Origin: Paracentrotus lividus
Taxonomy: Eukaryota > Echinodermata > Echinoidea > Camarodonta > Echinidae
Assembly: GCA_940671915.1 (NCBI GenBank)
Contig: CALNVZ010003432.1
Span: forward strand, 6,385,128-6,449,127
Length of the DNA stretch: 64,000 bases
Reading direction: 5' to 3'
Part shown: positions 32,949 through 44,310 of the stretch, in pieces
How the letters are laid out: each line of letters begins with the position of its first letter
How positions within the stretch are numbered: the stretch's first letter is position 1
Position numbers and translations under genes: made by a program
Notes under the pieces: model-generated
The model's input: the letters and a program-made list of their open reading frames with translations, nothing else
Databases searched by the model: none
Told to the model about the DNA's origin: nothing

Positions 32949-35900
32949 ATGGTAAGAAAAATCACAATTTTGACGGTGTTTTACATATTTTCAATGTAGT
33001 TTATAGATTATGAGGTTCCTTATTATGTTAGCGTTATAATGATGTAACTGTCGTTATTCAAGAAGTAATTTGTTTGTCTTGGTCTTGCTTGATTGATGTG
33101 TGTTGATCAGTTGATATTGAATTTATTGATTGACAGTTTGTGATTGAATGCTGTGCATGTGTCGGTGTGCACTGCACCCGCGGTGATTCGGCAGAGATTC
33201 GCACGGAAAAAAGTCTACCATTCCGCTTTTACAGAAATAGAGAACAATGGATTTTGATTGTTGGGCGCTCTGATTGGCTAATCGTGTAATGTGCGCACGC
33301 ACTCATGTTTATTCAACACACATATGTGCATTGAACGAAGACGGAAACAATAACTGGGGGCGTAGCTTATCACAAACACTCGGGCCTTCGCGTCACGTGC
33401 TCGGAGCTCTCGGAGAAATGTTTACAAATTTCCCGAAAGCCAAAACTCGGTGCGTGGGCGTTCGACGCTCGTGGTAACACTGGGTAACCGTCAACAAGTG
33501 ATTTAGGAAAGAATTTCCAGGGAGCTAGCTCGGATCGGGCAGTGATGAATGCATGCAGGAAGTTTATTGTTCAGACATTGTTTTGGAGAATCGTTTATGG
33601 TGCACGTGTTGGCGTGCGTAGTGAATGTTTATTCTAGGTTTACTGAATCCTATAATCGAAGGGGGAAACTTTTGTACTGATCACTCCCAAACATCTTGGC
33701 TCATGCAGGTCATACAGTGGCAAAACTTAACGCATGCGCATAAATCGTCACAGAGCGCCATACAGTGAGATGCGCATGCGCATTGATGTAGCACCGCACC
33801 ATCCACCACGCAGCTGATAGTCCGCGGAAGTAACCGAATACCCGCGAAAGCGATTCGGCTCTTCGTGCTCCAGCTGTCAATCATTACCAAAACGGAGACC
33901 ATTTTGCAAGAAAAACTGCAAGACGCGACTTCAAAAACGGTTGGGCGTAGACCCACTCTTTCAATATTTTTTAGAATAAAGAAGAGAAAAATAAAAAAGG
34001 AACTTCAACGAATCCACTGTCGGACGTACGCCCAATATTCCAAAACGCTTAAAGAAATGAGGACTTACCAAAAAAATAAATGACAAATCTAAATTTTATC
34101 GTGACTATTGTTCATTGGAAGGCACAATGATAGTGTATTTCATATGCTAATTCGTGATCATTCGAGCGTCATGCATAAATTACTAAATTATGGAGGAACT
34201 TTTCTCCGTGATTCGTTCGAACTCGTCAACTTTGACAGTGGGGCACTTACACTTATGCATGGTCAATCATAATTGACCTTGCACTGGGAAGTACCTTATT
34301 GCAGCAGTTTTCTTCCAATGGAAAGTCAATGCAGAAAAGTGTCTTGAGCAGCTCCCAGCCTGGCAGCCAAGTCAAGGTGGCATATCCAAAAAAGGGTCTA
34401 AAAATTCTACTAAACAAAATTAAAAATATCTAATGGAGAAGTTATATTGCAATGAGACTATAGATTATCTTTGAGGTAGGTATAAAGCTGGTTTCGCTAA
34501 TTATTATTGAGAAGTTTCCTCAGCAACCAAGAGGGCGACAGACAGCCATTTTTCTGTACTGACTAATGTTGGTTTGCAGCTGTATGTGACAGTGGGGCGG
34601 CATCGGGGTATAATGAGCTCGGTTTTTGGTGTGTTATACCGCCCATCTGCCACATAATGAACTATTGCTATCTGATGTAAGGCCTGAAATACTTGGGCTC
34701 TGATTGACTAAATATGTCATGCGAGCTATAGATTTCTAACTCAGTTCATGTTTATTCAACTCACTTGTGTGTTGATTTTTGACATGTTTATTAACAGAGA
34801 TGTCAAGTTAAAGAAAAAAAAATTGCGTGTGATCATTTGCATCGTGTTTGAAAGAAGCAGTGAGCACGCAGCTCGCGTTACCATATATCTTGTATATAAC
34901 GATTGCCTGCGTGAAAACATCGCACTCGCAGGGATTGATGAACGACAAAACTGCCGATATTTAGGTTTTGAGGCTCCAAAATGGTAAAAAAAATCTATAA
35001 GAATGCTACTTGCGTGAGAAATAGGGTGTTCTGCATTCGGACCTGAAATGTTTGATTATCACGCAAAATGCGTGAGACTTGATAGCTCTGGTTTAATACC
35101 TCTCAAGCTCAACAAAAATGGAAGAAAAAAAAATAGCAAGCAAAAACTGCAAGAATCGCCTTCACAAAATATGTGGCCACAAATTGCCATCAAAATGCTA
35201 TAATATCTACAAAAAAACTGATAAGATGGTGATACTGAAGTGAACTTCAAATTAAACTAATTTAATGGTGCTACTAATTGGGAAATAAAAGTTAAAACAA
35301 AGCGAAAATAAAGTCTTACCAAAGAAAGTCGAAGAGAGATGAGTGTGAGTTTTAGCCAAAGCACTTTTAGAGAAAGAGAGAGAAAAAAAAAGGAAAGAAA
35401 TAAAAAGGCAATGGCAAAAATAGTTGTGTTTGACCGCTTTTTATACAACAACAAAAGAAGAAGAAGCAGATTTAGGGCCTACAATGTACTAATTTAGGGC
35501 AAGAATATGTCTTCTTCAGCTCACCTCCCTGGCCCTCATCATGTGACATGATCAGTATCCTTTCCATGAATGGATGTTAGGCAAGCAACAGAAGACAGTG
35601 ATCCTCGGTCTACAAAATAAATAGTTATTACAATATAAGAGATAAAGGGAGGTTGATCATGAGGTGGACAAACACTGAATTTAAGAAAGCTTCTATTTTT
35701 CCTTTTCCCATTGAAATAAACCCTATTTCCCATCTCCCTTGTTGATCGAGATCTGTCTACTTGTAGTTTTAGTTGCAAATACAGACTCTGTTCGCAGGGA
35801 GTATTTTTTTGAAGAAAAATCCCCTAAAAATGCTTAAGTGGCTGAACACTAGCATTCTGCAGCCTAAACTGTTTTGTTTGTTAAGAGCGAAGTTGATTTT

Positions 35901-38900
35901 GAAGAGGCCTGAATTTGAATAGTTTTGCCAGCAAAATGTGCTCTCCAGACACATCACGCTAACGTATTTGATGACAAAGCACGATGTGTGTGATTCGATC
36001 GCCCATTACATGCACCAGACGTTCACTTTTGAATGATATTTCCCATGGGGCATAGATGACAATCTTAGACATTTAGATTGATCTCTTTTTATTGAGAAAT
36101 AATTCATGTTGATAACATACCACTTACAAGATGTACATGTAGTAACAAAATTAGATTTAAACAAAAAATGTAAAAAGGATATTTAAACTTTTAAAAATCT
36201 CAGATTATTGATTATTGAAATTCCTCCCATATTACATGTACAATAGGACTCTTTAGGAGACTTTCAAATTATATCTGGTATTATAACTGATAAATAAGTG
36301 TGATTGAATAGATTTATCTTCTGATTTCATTTGTTTCTTATCCATAGCCTAACTTTTTAGACCTCTTACGGAAGCTGAAGCACAAGCACCAACGGGAGCT
36401 TCGTGTTCTATTACTGGGTCTGGACAATGCTGGCAAGACTACCATCCTTAAAAACCTTTCTAATGAAAGTCATGACAACATTTCACCCACCCGAGGGTTC
36501 AACATCAAGAGCTTAAAAACCAAAGACTGGAATCTTAATGTGTGGGATATAGGAGGTCAGTAGAGAGATTCTGTTTTGGGGTTTTTGTTTATTAATTAAT
36601 TAGTTTTTGTTTTGTCGATAATTCCCAATGATTGTTGAGTAGACAGAAATGTATGTATTCTATCTGTATTTCAAAGTAAAATCACTCATTTTATACATAC
36701 ATTCAATCCTGTTTCCACAGATTTGAGAAGTATAATTTACCGCTTAAAAAGTTGATGTTTTTTATAAGAAAATCAGAACTTTCTACGGAAGATAATTTGT
36801 GTGGGATTTTGGTGGTTTGTGTAGGAATGCATTGTTCTTACTTGACCTGGAGAACTTCCAAGGGTACTTAGTGTGACAGTAAAAACTCTTATTTCATTTG
36901 TTTTCTTCTGTTTGTTCTGCAGTCTATGTAATTTAAAGTGAAATCATTCATTTGCTTTGATCGTCTACTCTGTACATTTAAGCCTGTTTCCAAAAAATGG
37001 AGAATTACAAGCTTGAATGCTATTAAAATATTGACAACTAATACCTCTCGGAAAGATGATATGGTGAGAAAAACATTTATTTTTTTTAAATGAAGAGATT
37101 GAAATGATCACTATAGAGAAGTACTCTCGTCTACAATTATTGGTAATAACTAATATGAGCACAACATTAAAAAGAAATCTCATTTTGTTCATCTTTTTTT
37201 TTTTTTTTTATATTTCAGGGCAAAGAAAGATCCGACCATACTGGAGGAATTACTTTGAGAACACTGATGTTTTAATATATGTCATAGATAGTACTGATCG
37301 AACTAGATTTGGAGAAACGGGTGAGGTGAGTTTATAAGATACATGGATGATTAGGGAATCATAAGTTGGTTAAGTGGTAACACTCAATGTCAACTCTTTT
37401 CATCATCCTTTATTAACTGACCCTCATCGGACGCAGGTTTGAATCAGGGACACATCTTTCAAGTGGTGACGTTAGAGGTCGTTCCCAGATGCAACCAATC
37501 ATATCTGAGAGATACACGTCTGTTGAAACCCGATCAACCAACTAATTAACCATAAAAAACTCTTCCTGTCTTAGAGTAAATGGATAAATTATGATAATGC
37601 TATCTCATACATACATCAAAATAACCCTCATAACAGACAACCAAGGTAACTGGAGAATATCAAGTCCATGTCACATTTAAAAAAAAATGTTTTAAAAAGA
37701 AGTAAAAACAGTACATTGTTTTCATGAACAGACTTCGTGAAATTGATCATGTCGTTATTTTGTAACGTGAGTTAACGAAATTCAACGAGTCAGGAATGTA
37801 AAGCTTGACCAATGTTTTTCTATTTTAATCCATTTTAATAGTCGGTCTATCTAATATTTACATGTGGTGCAAAAGTAACTTGTAGATCCTAACAATTTGA
37901 ACTTTTGAAATAGGCCTGTAATCTTGAAATATACCCATTATTTGTAATGCGAGTTAAAGTGGAAAGGCCCATGTAATGTGTAAAATGTAAATAAGTGATG
38001 AGAAAAATTTACATTGATGTACTGTATAAGAGGTTATTTTTGCGGTGACTTTATTTTCGCAAATTTCGCTAGTCGGTCATCTTGAAAATTTCCACTTCAG
38101 TACGAGGCTATTTATAGTAATGAATTCATCACCAACATCGTGAAATTTTGCTCTCACGAATTTCCCCAACTGGTCCAAAATTGCGAAAATATCTGGACGC
38201 GAAAATATTGGCCTATACAGTATGTCCCTTTTTAAAATTTCATTTTCATCGTTTTGAAGGTGAGCAGACCATCTTCAACACTTGTATGTTGCATATAAAT
38301 GAATAGCCGAAATAAATGAGCTTGGAATATGGCCTCTCTAAAAATTCATCTTTTTTTATATGCACTGTATTTCTCTTTCATCAGGAATTACATGAACTAT
38401 TGGAAGAGGAGAAGTTACAGAGAGTACCCGTGCTGGTATTCGCCAACAAGCAGGACTTGATAGGAGCTGCTACTGCTATGGATATATCTGAGGGTGAATC
38501 TTTAGATTTGCAGTCAATCCGAGACAGACCGTGGCAAATCCAAGCTTGCTCTGCTCTAACAGGAGAAGGATTGAAGGTAAATTTTCATTGTCATGTATCT
38601 CCAATCTATATTTAATGTGGGCCATTGCTTTAACATCTTGAATTTGGGCAGTGGGGGGGGGGGGGGTAGGAGGGATGGATCTACAAAAGAAACACCGTAG
38701 CAAATTCAACCTTGCTTGAAGGTAAATTCTCATCCATAATCAAAAGTGTATCAGACTAGATAATGCAGGTCTGTAACACTGCTTGACCATTTTGAGTAGT
38801 TAGGGGGGGGGGTGTGTCAATGAGGACAGATTGTAACAAATCTAATCTTCTACCCTTGCAGGGGAAGGCCATTAGAGGTAAATTCTCATTTCTAGATCTA

Positions 38901-39901
38901 TATGCAAAAGTATCTAGGCTATAAGACTTCTATGTGGGTCCTGGGCTGTGCTTCACCAAGTTGTTTGTAAGATACAAATGACTCTACAAACAACTGATGA
39001 TTAGTTCTAGCGCTAAATTATAAAGCATGAGATTATTATAGCATCCAAAAACATGCTCCAGTTGTTTATAGGGTCATTTGTAACTTTAAAATTGTCTTGG
39101 TGAAACATCTCCAGCACCATCCCTAGATCATCTTGGATGGGTGGAGTAGGGGAGGGGTGGAGTAGGGAGGAGGCTGGGTAGCAAGGGGGTGGTGAATAGT
39201 AGGGGATGGGGCAGAGATGGGGTCAATCAGATCAGACAGAGACAGGCCATGCAAATCTCTTTCATACAGTTTCTACATTCAATCTCATGACCTCAACAGT
39301 AATTTTCCTGTTAAATATATTTATAAGTGAAGAAACTGAAAGGTAGTGTCATCCTTTTTCACAAATTGCGAAAACTAATGCAACTTGGCATAACTTTAGA
39401 ATATGATCAACCTACACTGTCTATTCAGTCTTACTGTCATAGGTTGCCTAGATCAGTAATATGAAACGAAAATCTGACTACCAATCTTGACCAGCTCTCC
39501 ATCAACATCGTTGATATTGCAGCTCGTGCAGCACGGACCACACACAGCAATATACACACGGCACATCAGCGTGCATTATTCTCTGCGCTAACGGTCAGCG
39601 ATTTGCACCGTACGGTATATTTTTCGAGGTTCGAAAAAATAGGAATGAATTTTGATAATCGCAATATAATGACAAACATACACATTTGAGCTTAATCATG
39701 TTGTGGGAAGATATAGTCATTGGTATACTACTATATCCTCTCAAAAACTAGAAATTTAATATTCTTGCCTGCAAAATGATGACACTACCTTCAATTGGCC
39801 AAGTAATTCACAACAATTCATGTAATATTTCTATCATCTGTATGTTTCTCTCTCAGGAAGGGTTGCTGTGGGTTATGAAGACAATAAACAGTAAGAAATA
39901 G
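32949..39901 (+). CDS. ARL3: ADP-ribosylation factor-like 3 GTPase, copy B
   Basis: Exons 32949-32951, 36348-36555, 37219-37325, 38385-38576, 39857-39901 give 184 codons with the same intron positions and phases as copy A, proving duplication of the whole gene. Motifs: GLDNAGKT (25-32), switch I PTRGFN (48-53), [13 protein letters not shown] with Gln72, NKQD (127-130), SALTGEG. The body is closer to vertebrate ARL3 than copy A ([35 protein letters not shown]). Residue 50, Gln in nearly all ARL3/ARF switch I sequences, is Arg here, which could affect nucleotide cycling or effector contact. Residue 2 is Pro. Exon 4 fragments are duplicated in intron 4. Confidence 0.93.
33205..34210. mobile_element. 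1-kb dispersed repeat, copy 2 (ARL3-B intron 1)
   Basis: It matches 15615-16785 throughout, with CACGGAAAAAAGT and ACTTTTCTCCGTG ends. It contains GATTGG, CACGTG and GCATGCGC motifs. Being inside intron 1 here but 4 kb upstream of the gene at copy A, it is a separate insertion rather than part of the ARL3 duplication. Confidence 0.75.
34240..34425. repeat. Inverted copy of 16870-17030 and 15140-15180 segments
   Basis: TTGACCTTGCACTGGGAAGTA, AGTCAATGCAGAAAAG and GGCATATCCAAAAAAGGGTC match, in reverse orientation, words flanking the first 1-kb repeat. Confidence 0.65.
36348..36555 (+). CDS. ARL3: ARL3-B exon 2 (P-loop, switch I)
   Basis: 208 nt between TCCATAG and GTCAGT; encodes [20 protein letters not shown] and [13 protein letters not shown]. 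Confidence 0.95.
37219..37325 (+). CDS. ARL3: ARL3-B exon 3 (switch II)
   Basis: 107 nt between ATTTCAG and GTGAGT; encodes [20 protein letters not shown] and [15 protein letters not shown]. Confidence 0.95.
37345..37560 (+). repeat. Probable tRNA-derived SINE in ARL3-B intron 3
   Basis: A-box-like AGTTGGTTAAGTGGTAACAC (about 37363) and B-box-like GCAGGTTTGAATCAGGGA (about 37434) lie about 70 bp apart on the plus strand. The tail is unclear and the acceptor stem was not verified. Confidence 0.4.
38385..38576 (+). CDS. ARL3: ARL3-B exon 4 (NKQD, SALTGEG)
   Basis: 192 nt between TCATCAG and GTAAAT; encodes [29 protein letters not shown] and [15 protein letters not shown]. Confidence 0.95.
38640..38900 (+). 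pseudogene. Degenerate duplicate ends of ARL3-B exon 4
   Basis: Two fragments (about 38681-38735 and 38825-38895) resemble the last 55 bp of exon 4 plus donor: ACACCGTAGCAAATTCAACC...GAAGGTAAATTCTCAT and ACAGATTGTAACAAATCTAA...AGAGGTAAATTCTCAT. A third trace (GACAGAGACAGGCCATGCAAATC) lies at about 39235. Confidence 0.6.
39857..39901 (+). CDS. ARL3: ARL3-B exon 5 (C-terminus)
   Basis: After acceptor CTCTCAG it encodes [14 protein letters not shown] and TAG. Confidence 0.93.
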   Translation, partial: EGLLWVMKTINSKK

Positions 39902-39964
39902 AGATCGACAATTCTACCCCGTCCACTATCAGTGCAAGAGATGATGCGTTCACTAAGCTATTCT

Positions 39965-40215
39965 CAAGGACCAGATGGATCTACATGCAGGACCTGGACA
40001 TAGGAAAAGATGAGACCTTGGTCCAGATGGACCTAGAACTAGGAATCAGGACCAAGGACTAAATAGATCTTGGACCAGATGGACCTCGGACCAGATGGAT
40101 CTACATGTAATACCAGGACAAATGACGAAATGGCCCTAGGACTAGGAACCAGGACCAATGACAAAATGGACGTAGGACAAGATGGACTTTGGGCAGATTG
40201 TCCAAGTGGATCTCG
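39965..40215 (+). repeat. GGACCAGATGGA repeat in ARL3-B 3' region
   Basis: Irregular copies of GGACCAGATGGACCT, GACCAGATGGATCTACATG and AGGACCAA.GAC.AAATG occur just after the stop, probably within the 3' UTR. Confidence 0.7.
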
Positions 40216-40714
40216 TACCACATTGACCAATGCTAGTGCACGATGAACTTTTGAGATGTGCATATGTGATCATATATTCCAAGGACATTGCCAGATCAGT
40301 TCGCTGGTAGTTGTATCGCCGTCAAGATTTTCAAAACTACCAACTTACAGCAGTGTTGATGTTCAAAATTGTACTCTTTCTCTTGTGAAAAGTGAAATAG
40401 ACTTCTATCCAGGGCAGATCTAGCTACATTTGGTGACATGATATGCTACCAAAAATATTCATGCAATCAGTGTGGCTATTTTGGATGACAGCTACATGTA
40501 CATGTAGTATTTGTATACTGGCTTTAATAATGATATTGCTTGCATCCATGTAGCTGTGAGTATGCTACATGTGGTCTGGTATGTGCACTGCATTATGTAC
40601 ATGTATGGGGCAATATATCAGTGTTTTTGTTCTCATATGTCTCGTTTTTTTAAGCAATTTGTGAAATTTGCAAAAGTGAAACACTTGTAAAATATATGTT
40701 GTATAGTATTTTAC

Positions 40715-40960
40715 TCCCCCAGAGGACATCATCCCTGGAGGATAAGTCCCTTGAGGACATTTCCCTCACAAACAATATATACTGTATCCTACAATACTAC
40801 AGGAAGTGGTCCTCCATGGGAGCTGTCCTCCAGGGGAGCTGCCCTCCTGGGGAATAGTCCTCTGTGGGAATAGTCCTCTATTGGAGCTGTCCGCTTGGGG
40901 AGCAGTCAGGGGGCAATTGTTCTTGGATGGGAGTTGACCTCCGGGGCAGCGGCCTGATAC
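40715..40960. repeat. GTCCTC..GGGAGCTG irregular repeat
   Basis: Short copies of GTCCTCCA.GGGAGCTGTCCTC and GGAATAGTCCTCT. Confidence 0.6.
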
Positions 40961-41063
40961 CGTTGTATACAGATGGGGGTTTTTAGGGCTAAAAATAATC
41001 TTCAAAGTGCATGAGGCTGCCATAAATATTCATGGTATACTCTATGTTTACTAGAGTGCTATA

Positions 41064-41219
41064 CAATCCACTCCTGTTTTATAGTTACTACAAAATTTCA
41101 TTATAACATGGTAGTGGATCAATCCAAGTATGTGCCATTTATGTGTTTTTTGTTCAAGATTTTTTTTAATTAGGTACATATTTGGGTCCCAATCACCTAA
41201 TTATAACATGAGTGTACTG
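41064..41219. mobile_element. Pogo/Tigger-like MITE
   Basis: TA-CAATCCACTCCTG left and TTATAACATGAGTGTACTG-TA right are imperfect inverted ends, with ATTATAACATGG inside; 156 bp. Confidence 0.55.
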
Positions 41220-41856
41220 TACTTGTATTATGTGTAGCACACATAATACATGCGATCTTTGAGCAACTGTTTTAATATCAACTGTTTATGATTTTGCATC
41301 TGGTCATATTCAAACGTGAGTGACCTGACATTTGGACTGATGGAAGGCCGCATATCTTTGTACTTGTAGGTTATGAATGAATGGATCATGACTACCTTAT
41401 TATGTATAATGTAGGAGTGGCATGTGTCATTACCAGTTGGATTTGAATTTTACAATTGGTCCTGGAAATTATGATTAAAAAACAGTGCGTGAGTGACACA
41501 ATATAAAAAAGACATGGGTTTCTGACCATCATTGGTTATGGTTAGATTTTTGCCCAAGTAGATCTCTATGGGTACCATAAATGCTGGTATATGTACGTGA
41601 ATAGTGTACCTCTCTGACATTTATTGTCCTTATCAATCATTCCCTCTCTATGGTAAATGGTCCACCTCTATGTGTCTTGAGTGACACGACATCCAAAATG
41701 TGAGTGACACGATCAGTGCCTTAAATGCAACAATTCAAGTAAATAACTAGATCAAAATTACCTGTGTGTATATGCCATGTTAGACTAGTCCATGATAATT
41801 ACTTTAAGCAAAAAAAAATCTGAAAAAAAGGTGACTAGATGTAAAAATAAGAGACA

Positions 41857-42469
41857 TTTAAAGGACTCATCCGGGCTGGAGTTTGCATTATAAGAAAAAT
41901 AAAGTAAAATCGAAAAAGCACAACACTGAAAATTTCATCAAAATCGGATAAGAAATAGCAAAGTTATGAATTTTCTTAGGTTTTGAATTTTTTAGGAAAC
42001 AGTTCTTCAAATTGGCAAACTGATGATGTCTCAGTCCCCCTACTTTCTTTGTATTTTATTGTATGAAATACCAATTATCAAGATTTTCTGCCCCAAGGAC
42101 ATAAAAACACGGATTAATCCTTGTGGAATGTTCAAGGTCACAAGTGCTTGTACTTATTTCAGTATGAGGGACAAATTTTCTGTATACGCAATATATGAAA
42201 AAATGAGATAAATAGGATTTCATATAATAAAATATACAATAAGTAGGGGGACTGTGACATCATCAGTTTGCTCATTTGAATATTCAAATATTCAAATGAG
42301 GCAATGAGACAATTGGTAAGAACTGTTTTACAAAAAAAAATCAAGACCTAAAAAATGCATAACTTTGTCATTTTTCATCCGATTTTGATGAAATTTTCTT
42401 TGTTGTGCTTCATGAATTTTACTTAATTTTACAAAACTTTTTCATTTCAGCCCGGACTCCTCCTTTAAA
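41857..42469. mobile_element. MITE with TTTAAAGGA..CCGGGCTG inverted ends
   Basis: The left TTTAAAGGACTCATCCGGGC and right CAGCCCGGACTCCTCCTTTAAA are inverse. The interior carries AAAATCGGAT..AATAGCAAAGTTATG and its inverse CATAACTTTGTCATTTTTCATCC, and two inverted GATGTCTCAGTCCCCCTACTT / AGTAGGGGGACTGTGACATC arms. Fragments of the same family occur near 8540-8640 and 18110-18620. Confidence 0.8.
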
Positions 42470-42833
42470 GCACAATAGTCCCATATGTGCAAATTCCTGT
42501 TTGATCAATTATTCAACGTAAGAAAACTGGATCACACAATGTTTAAACTTAAATAATTGGTTAAATTGTAAAGAAGCCTTTGTGATGATTTCAGATCCTA
42601 ATTTGCATTTTCAAAGGCACAGCACCACATTAAAATTTCAGCTAAATGTCCCACTTAGTTTGAATATGACCATCTGTAATTGATCAAAGATAAGTTGGCC
42701 AGTCTGTGACATACTGTCTATTTGTTGTTGGACTTAAGTTTTTATGATGGGGCTGGGGGGGGGGGGGGGGGGGGGGTCCTACATGTATTTTGTTTAGATG
42801 TTGCCAGTTTAGAAATTTCACTGATTATCTATA

Positions 42834-42993
42834 CAGTGGAAACTCGTTAGAAAGAGATCTGCTATAACGAGGTAATTATGCTGGTCTAGCTCTTTGTATT
42901 CTTTGGGGATTTTTTTTACCCTGTATCGAGATTCCAGATATAGCAAGATAACTTCTATGGTTCCAAGGACCTCATTATAACAAGTTTCCATTG
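42834..42993. mobile_element. Pogo/Tigger-like MITE, best preserved copy
   Basis: TA-CAGTGGAAACTCGTTA left and TAACAAGTTTCCATTG-TA right give terminal inverted repeats with a TA target duplication; 160 bp. Confidence 0.75.
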
Positions 42994-44004
42994 TAGTTAA
43001 AATCATTATAAACGACACAACATGCTTCAACATAGAGTATTTTTTAAAAATTTATTGATTAAAATAAATTTATTGTTTAATGTTCAATGTTTACCAATTT
43101 ACCAATGATTTTGATAGTACAAAAATCATACGATACTCCAAATAGTTCAACAATACAGTACTTGTCCTATTGTATTTGACATGCAAGATGTTCTCTTATT
43201 GGCACCCAGTCATGAACAGGCTATGTAGTATATTTGATTACTATGTTAGTTTAATGTGTAAATGTGTGCAGTGCTTTTGTGATTTTTCTATTTCGTTACC
43301 ACTTCTTTTTGATGCACAGACCTTCTACTATCCACTCCTGTTAGAATGAAGTGTTTGGGATTAAGCCAAATACCTTAATGTTGTTACTTTTGTTTTTGCT
43401 TTTTTTTTCCCCCTGGACTTGACAATCATCATCACATCAGTCACAAAATTGATTTTTTTCTTTTTCTTTCTTTTTTTCATGTCGAAGTGGCACAAAATGA
43501 CATTGCCCAGTTATAAAGAAGTATTTTTTATACATGTATATGAATACTGAACACATGGACACAGAGAATGTTTGAATTGCCTCATTTTTACAAAATGTTG
43601 TATCTAGATGCTCATTATAATTGGAGTAGACTGTATTGTTGACATATTATTTATCATTATGAAATAAAATCTGTCTAATACAGGGCATATCATATTACTA
43701 AAATGAAAATGAATCTTTGTCTTTAGTTTGTTCATAAATCACTATTTTACATTTTAAATCTTGCAATAATTTTTTATATTGGGATAGCAAGAAGTAATAA
43801 AATTCGGAAAACCATAGATTGGCGAAATGTTGATATAATACAACCATCTTCTTCCCAGTTAGGGAAAAAAAAAATTTGTCGTAATCATGTTCAGTTCATA
43901 CTCTTGTGGAATATAAATGTGAATTCATATATGATTTCGTAGAAATCGAATAAGTTCAGAGTATTTTTTTAAAGTGTAATTTGTTATATCACAATTTTAA
44001 CATA

Positions 44005-44178
44005 TAGAATAATTCATTGATATAATAGAATTCATTGATATAATAGAATTCATTGATATAATAGAATTCATCGATATAATAGAATTCATTGATATAATAA
44101 AATTCATTGATATAATAGAATTCATTGATATAATAGAATTCATTGATATAATAGAATTCATTGACATAATAGAATTTT
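44005..44178. repeat. 18-bp minisatellite AATTCATTGATATAATAG
   Basis: About nine near-identical copies in tandem, 1-2 substitutions each. Confidence 0.95.
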
Positions 44179-44257
44179 GTCCCAGGTCCTCAGCTTGATG
44201 GGTTCATATTTTAAACAAGCAGATGCATGATCTCATTAGGGGGAGGGCGAATTGGAA

Positions 44258-44310
44258 TTTCAGATTATCACGCCGGCCAAAATTGCTCTCGATGGCCCAT
44301 CTGGATCCGC
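44258..44310. mobile_element. GGATCC-family element end at the 3' end of the secreted-protein gene
   Basis: CATCTGGATCCGCGCCTGCC is the terminus seen at 50432-50450 and, inverted, at 48265. It supplies the last codons and the stop of the gene above. Confidence 0.65.

Noticed and set aside
15180-34210. The 1-kb repeats as part of the ARL3 tandem duplication
   Set aside because: One lies 4 kb upstream of copy A, the other inside intron 1 of copy B, and a third copy exists; independent insertions explain this better.
44005-44178. CRISPR-like array
   Set aside because: The 18-bp units are contiguous with no spacers; a minisatellite in a eukaryotic genome.
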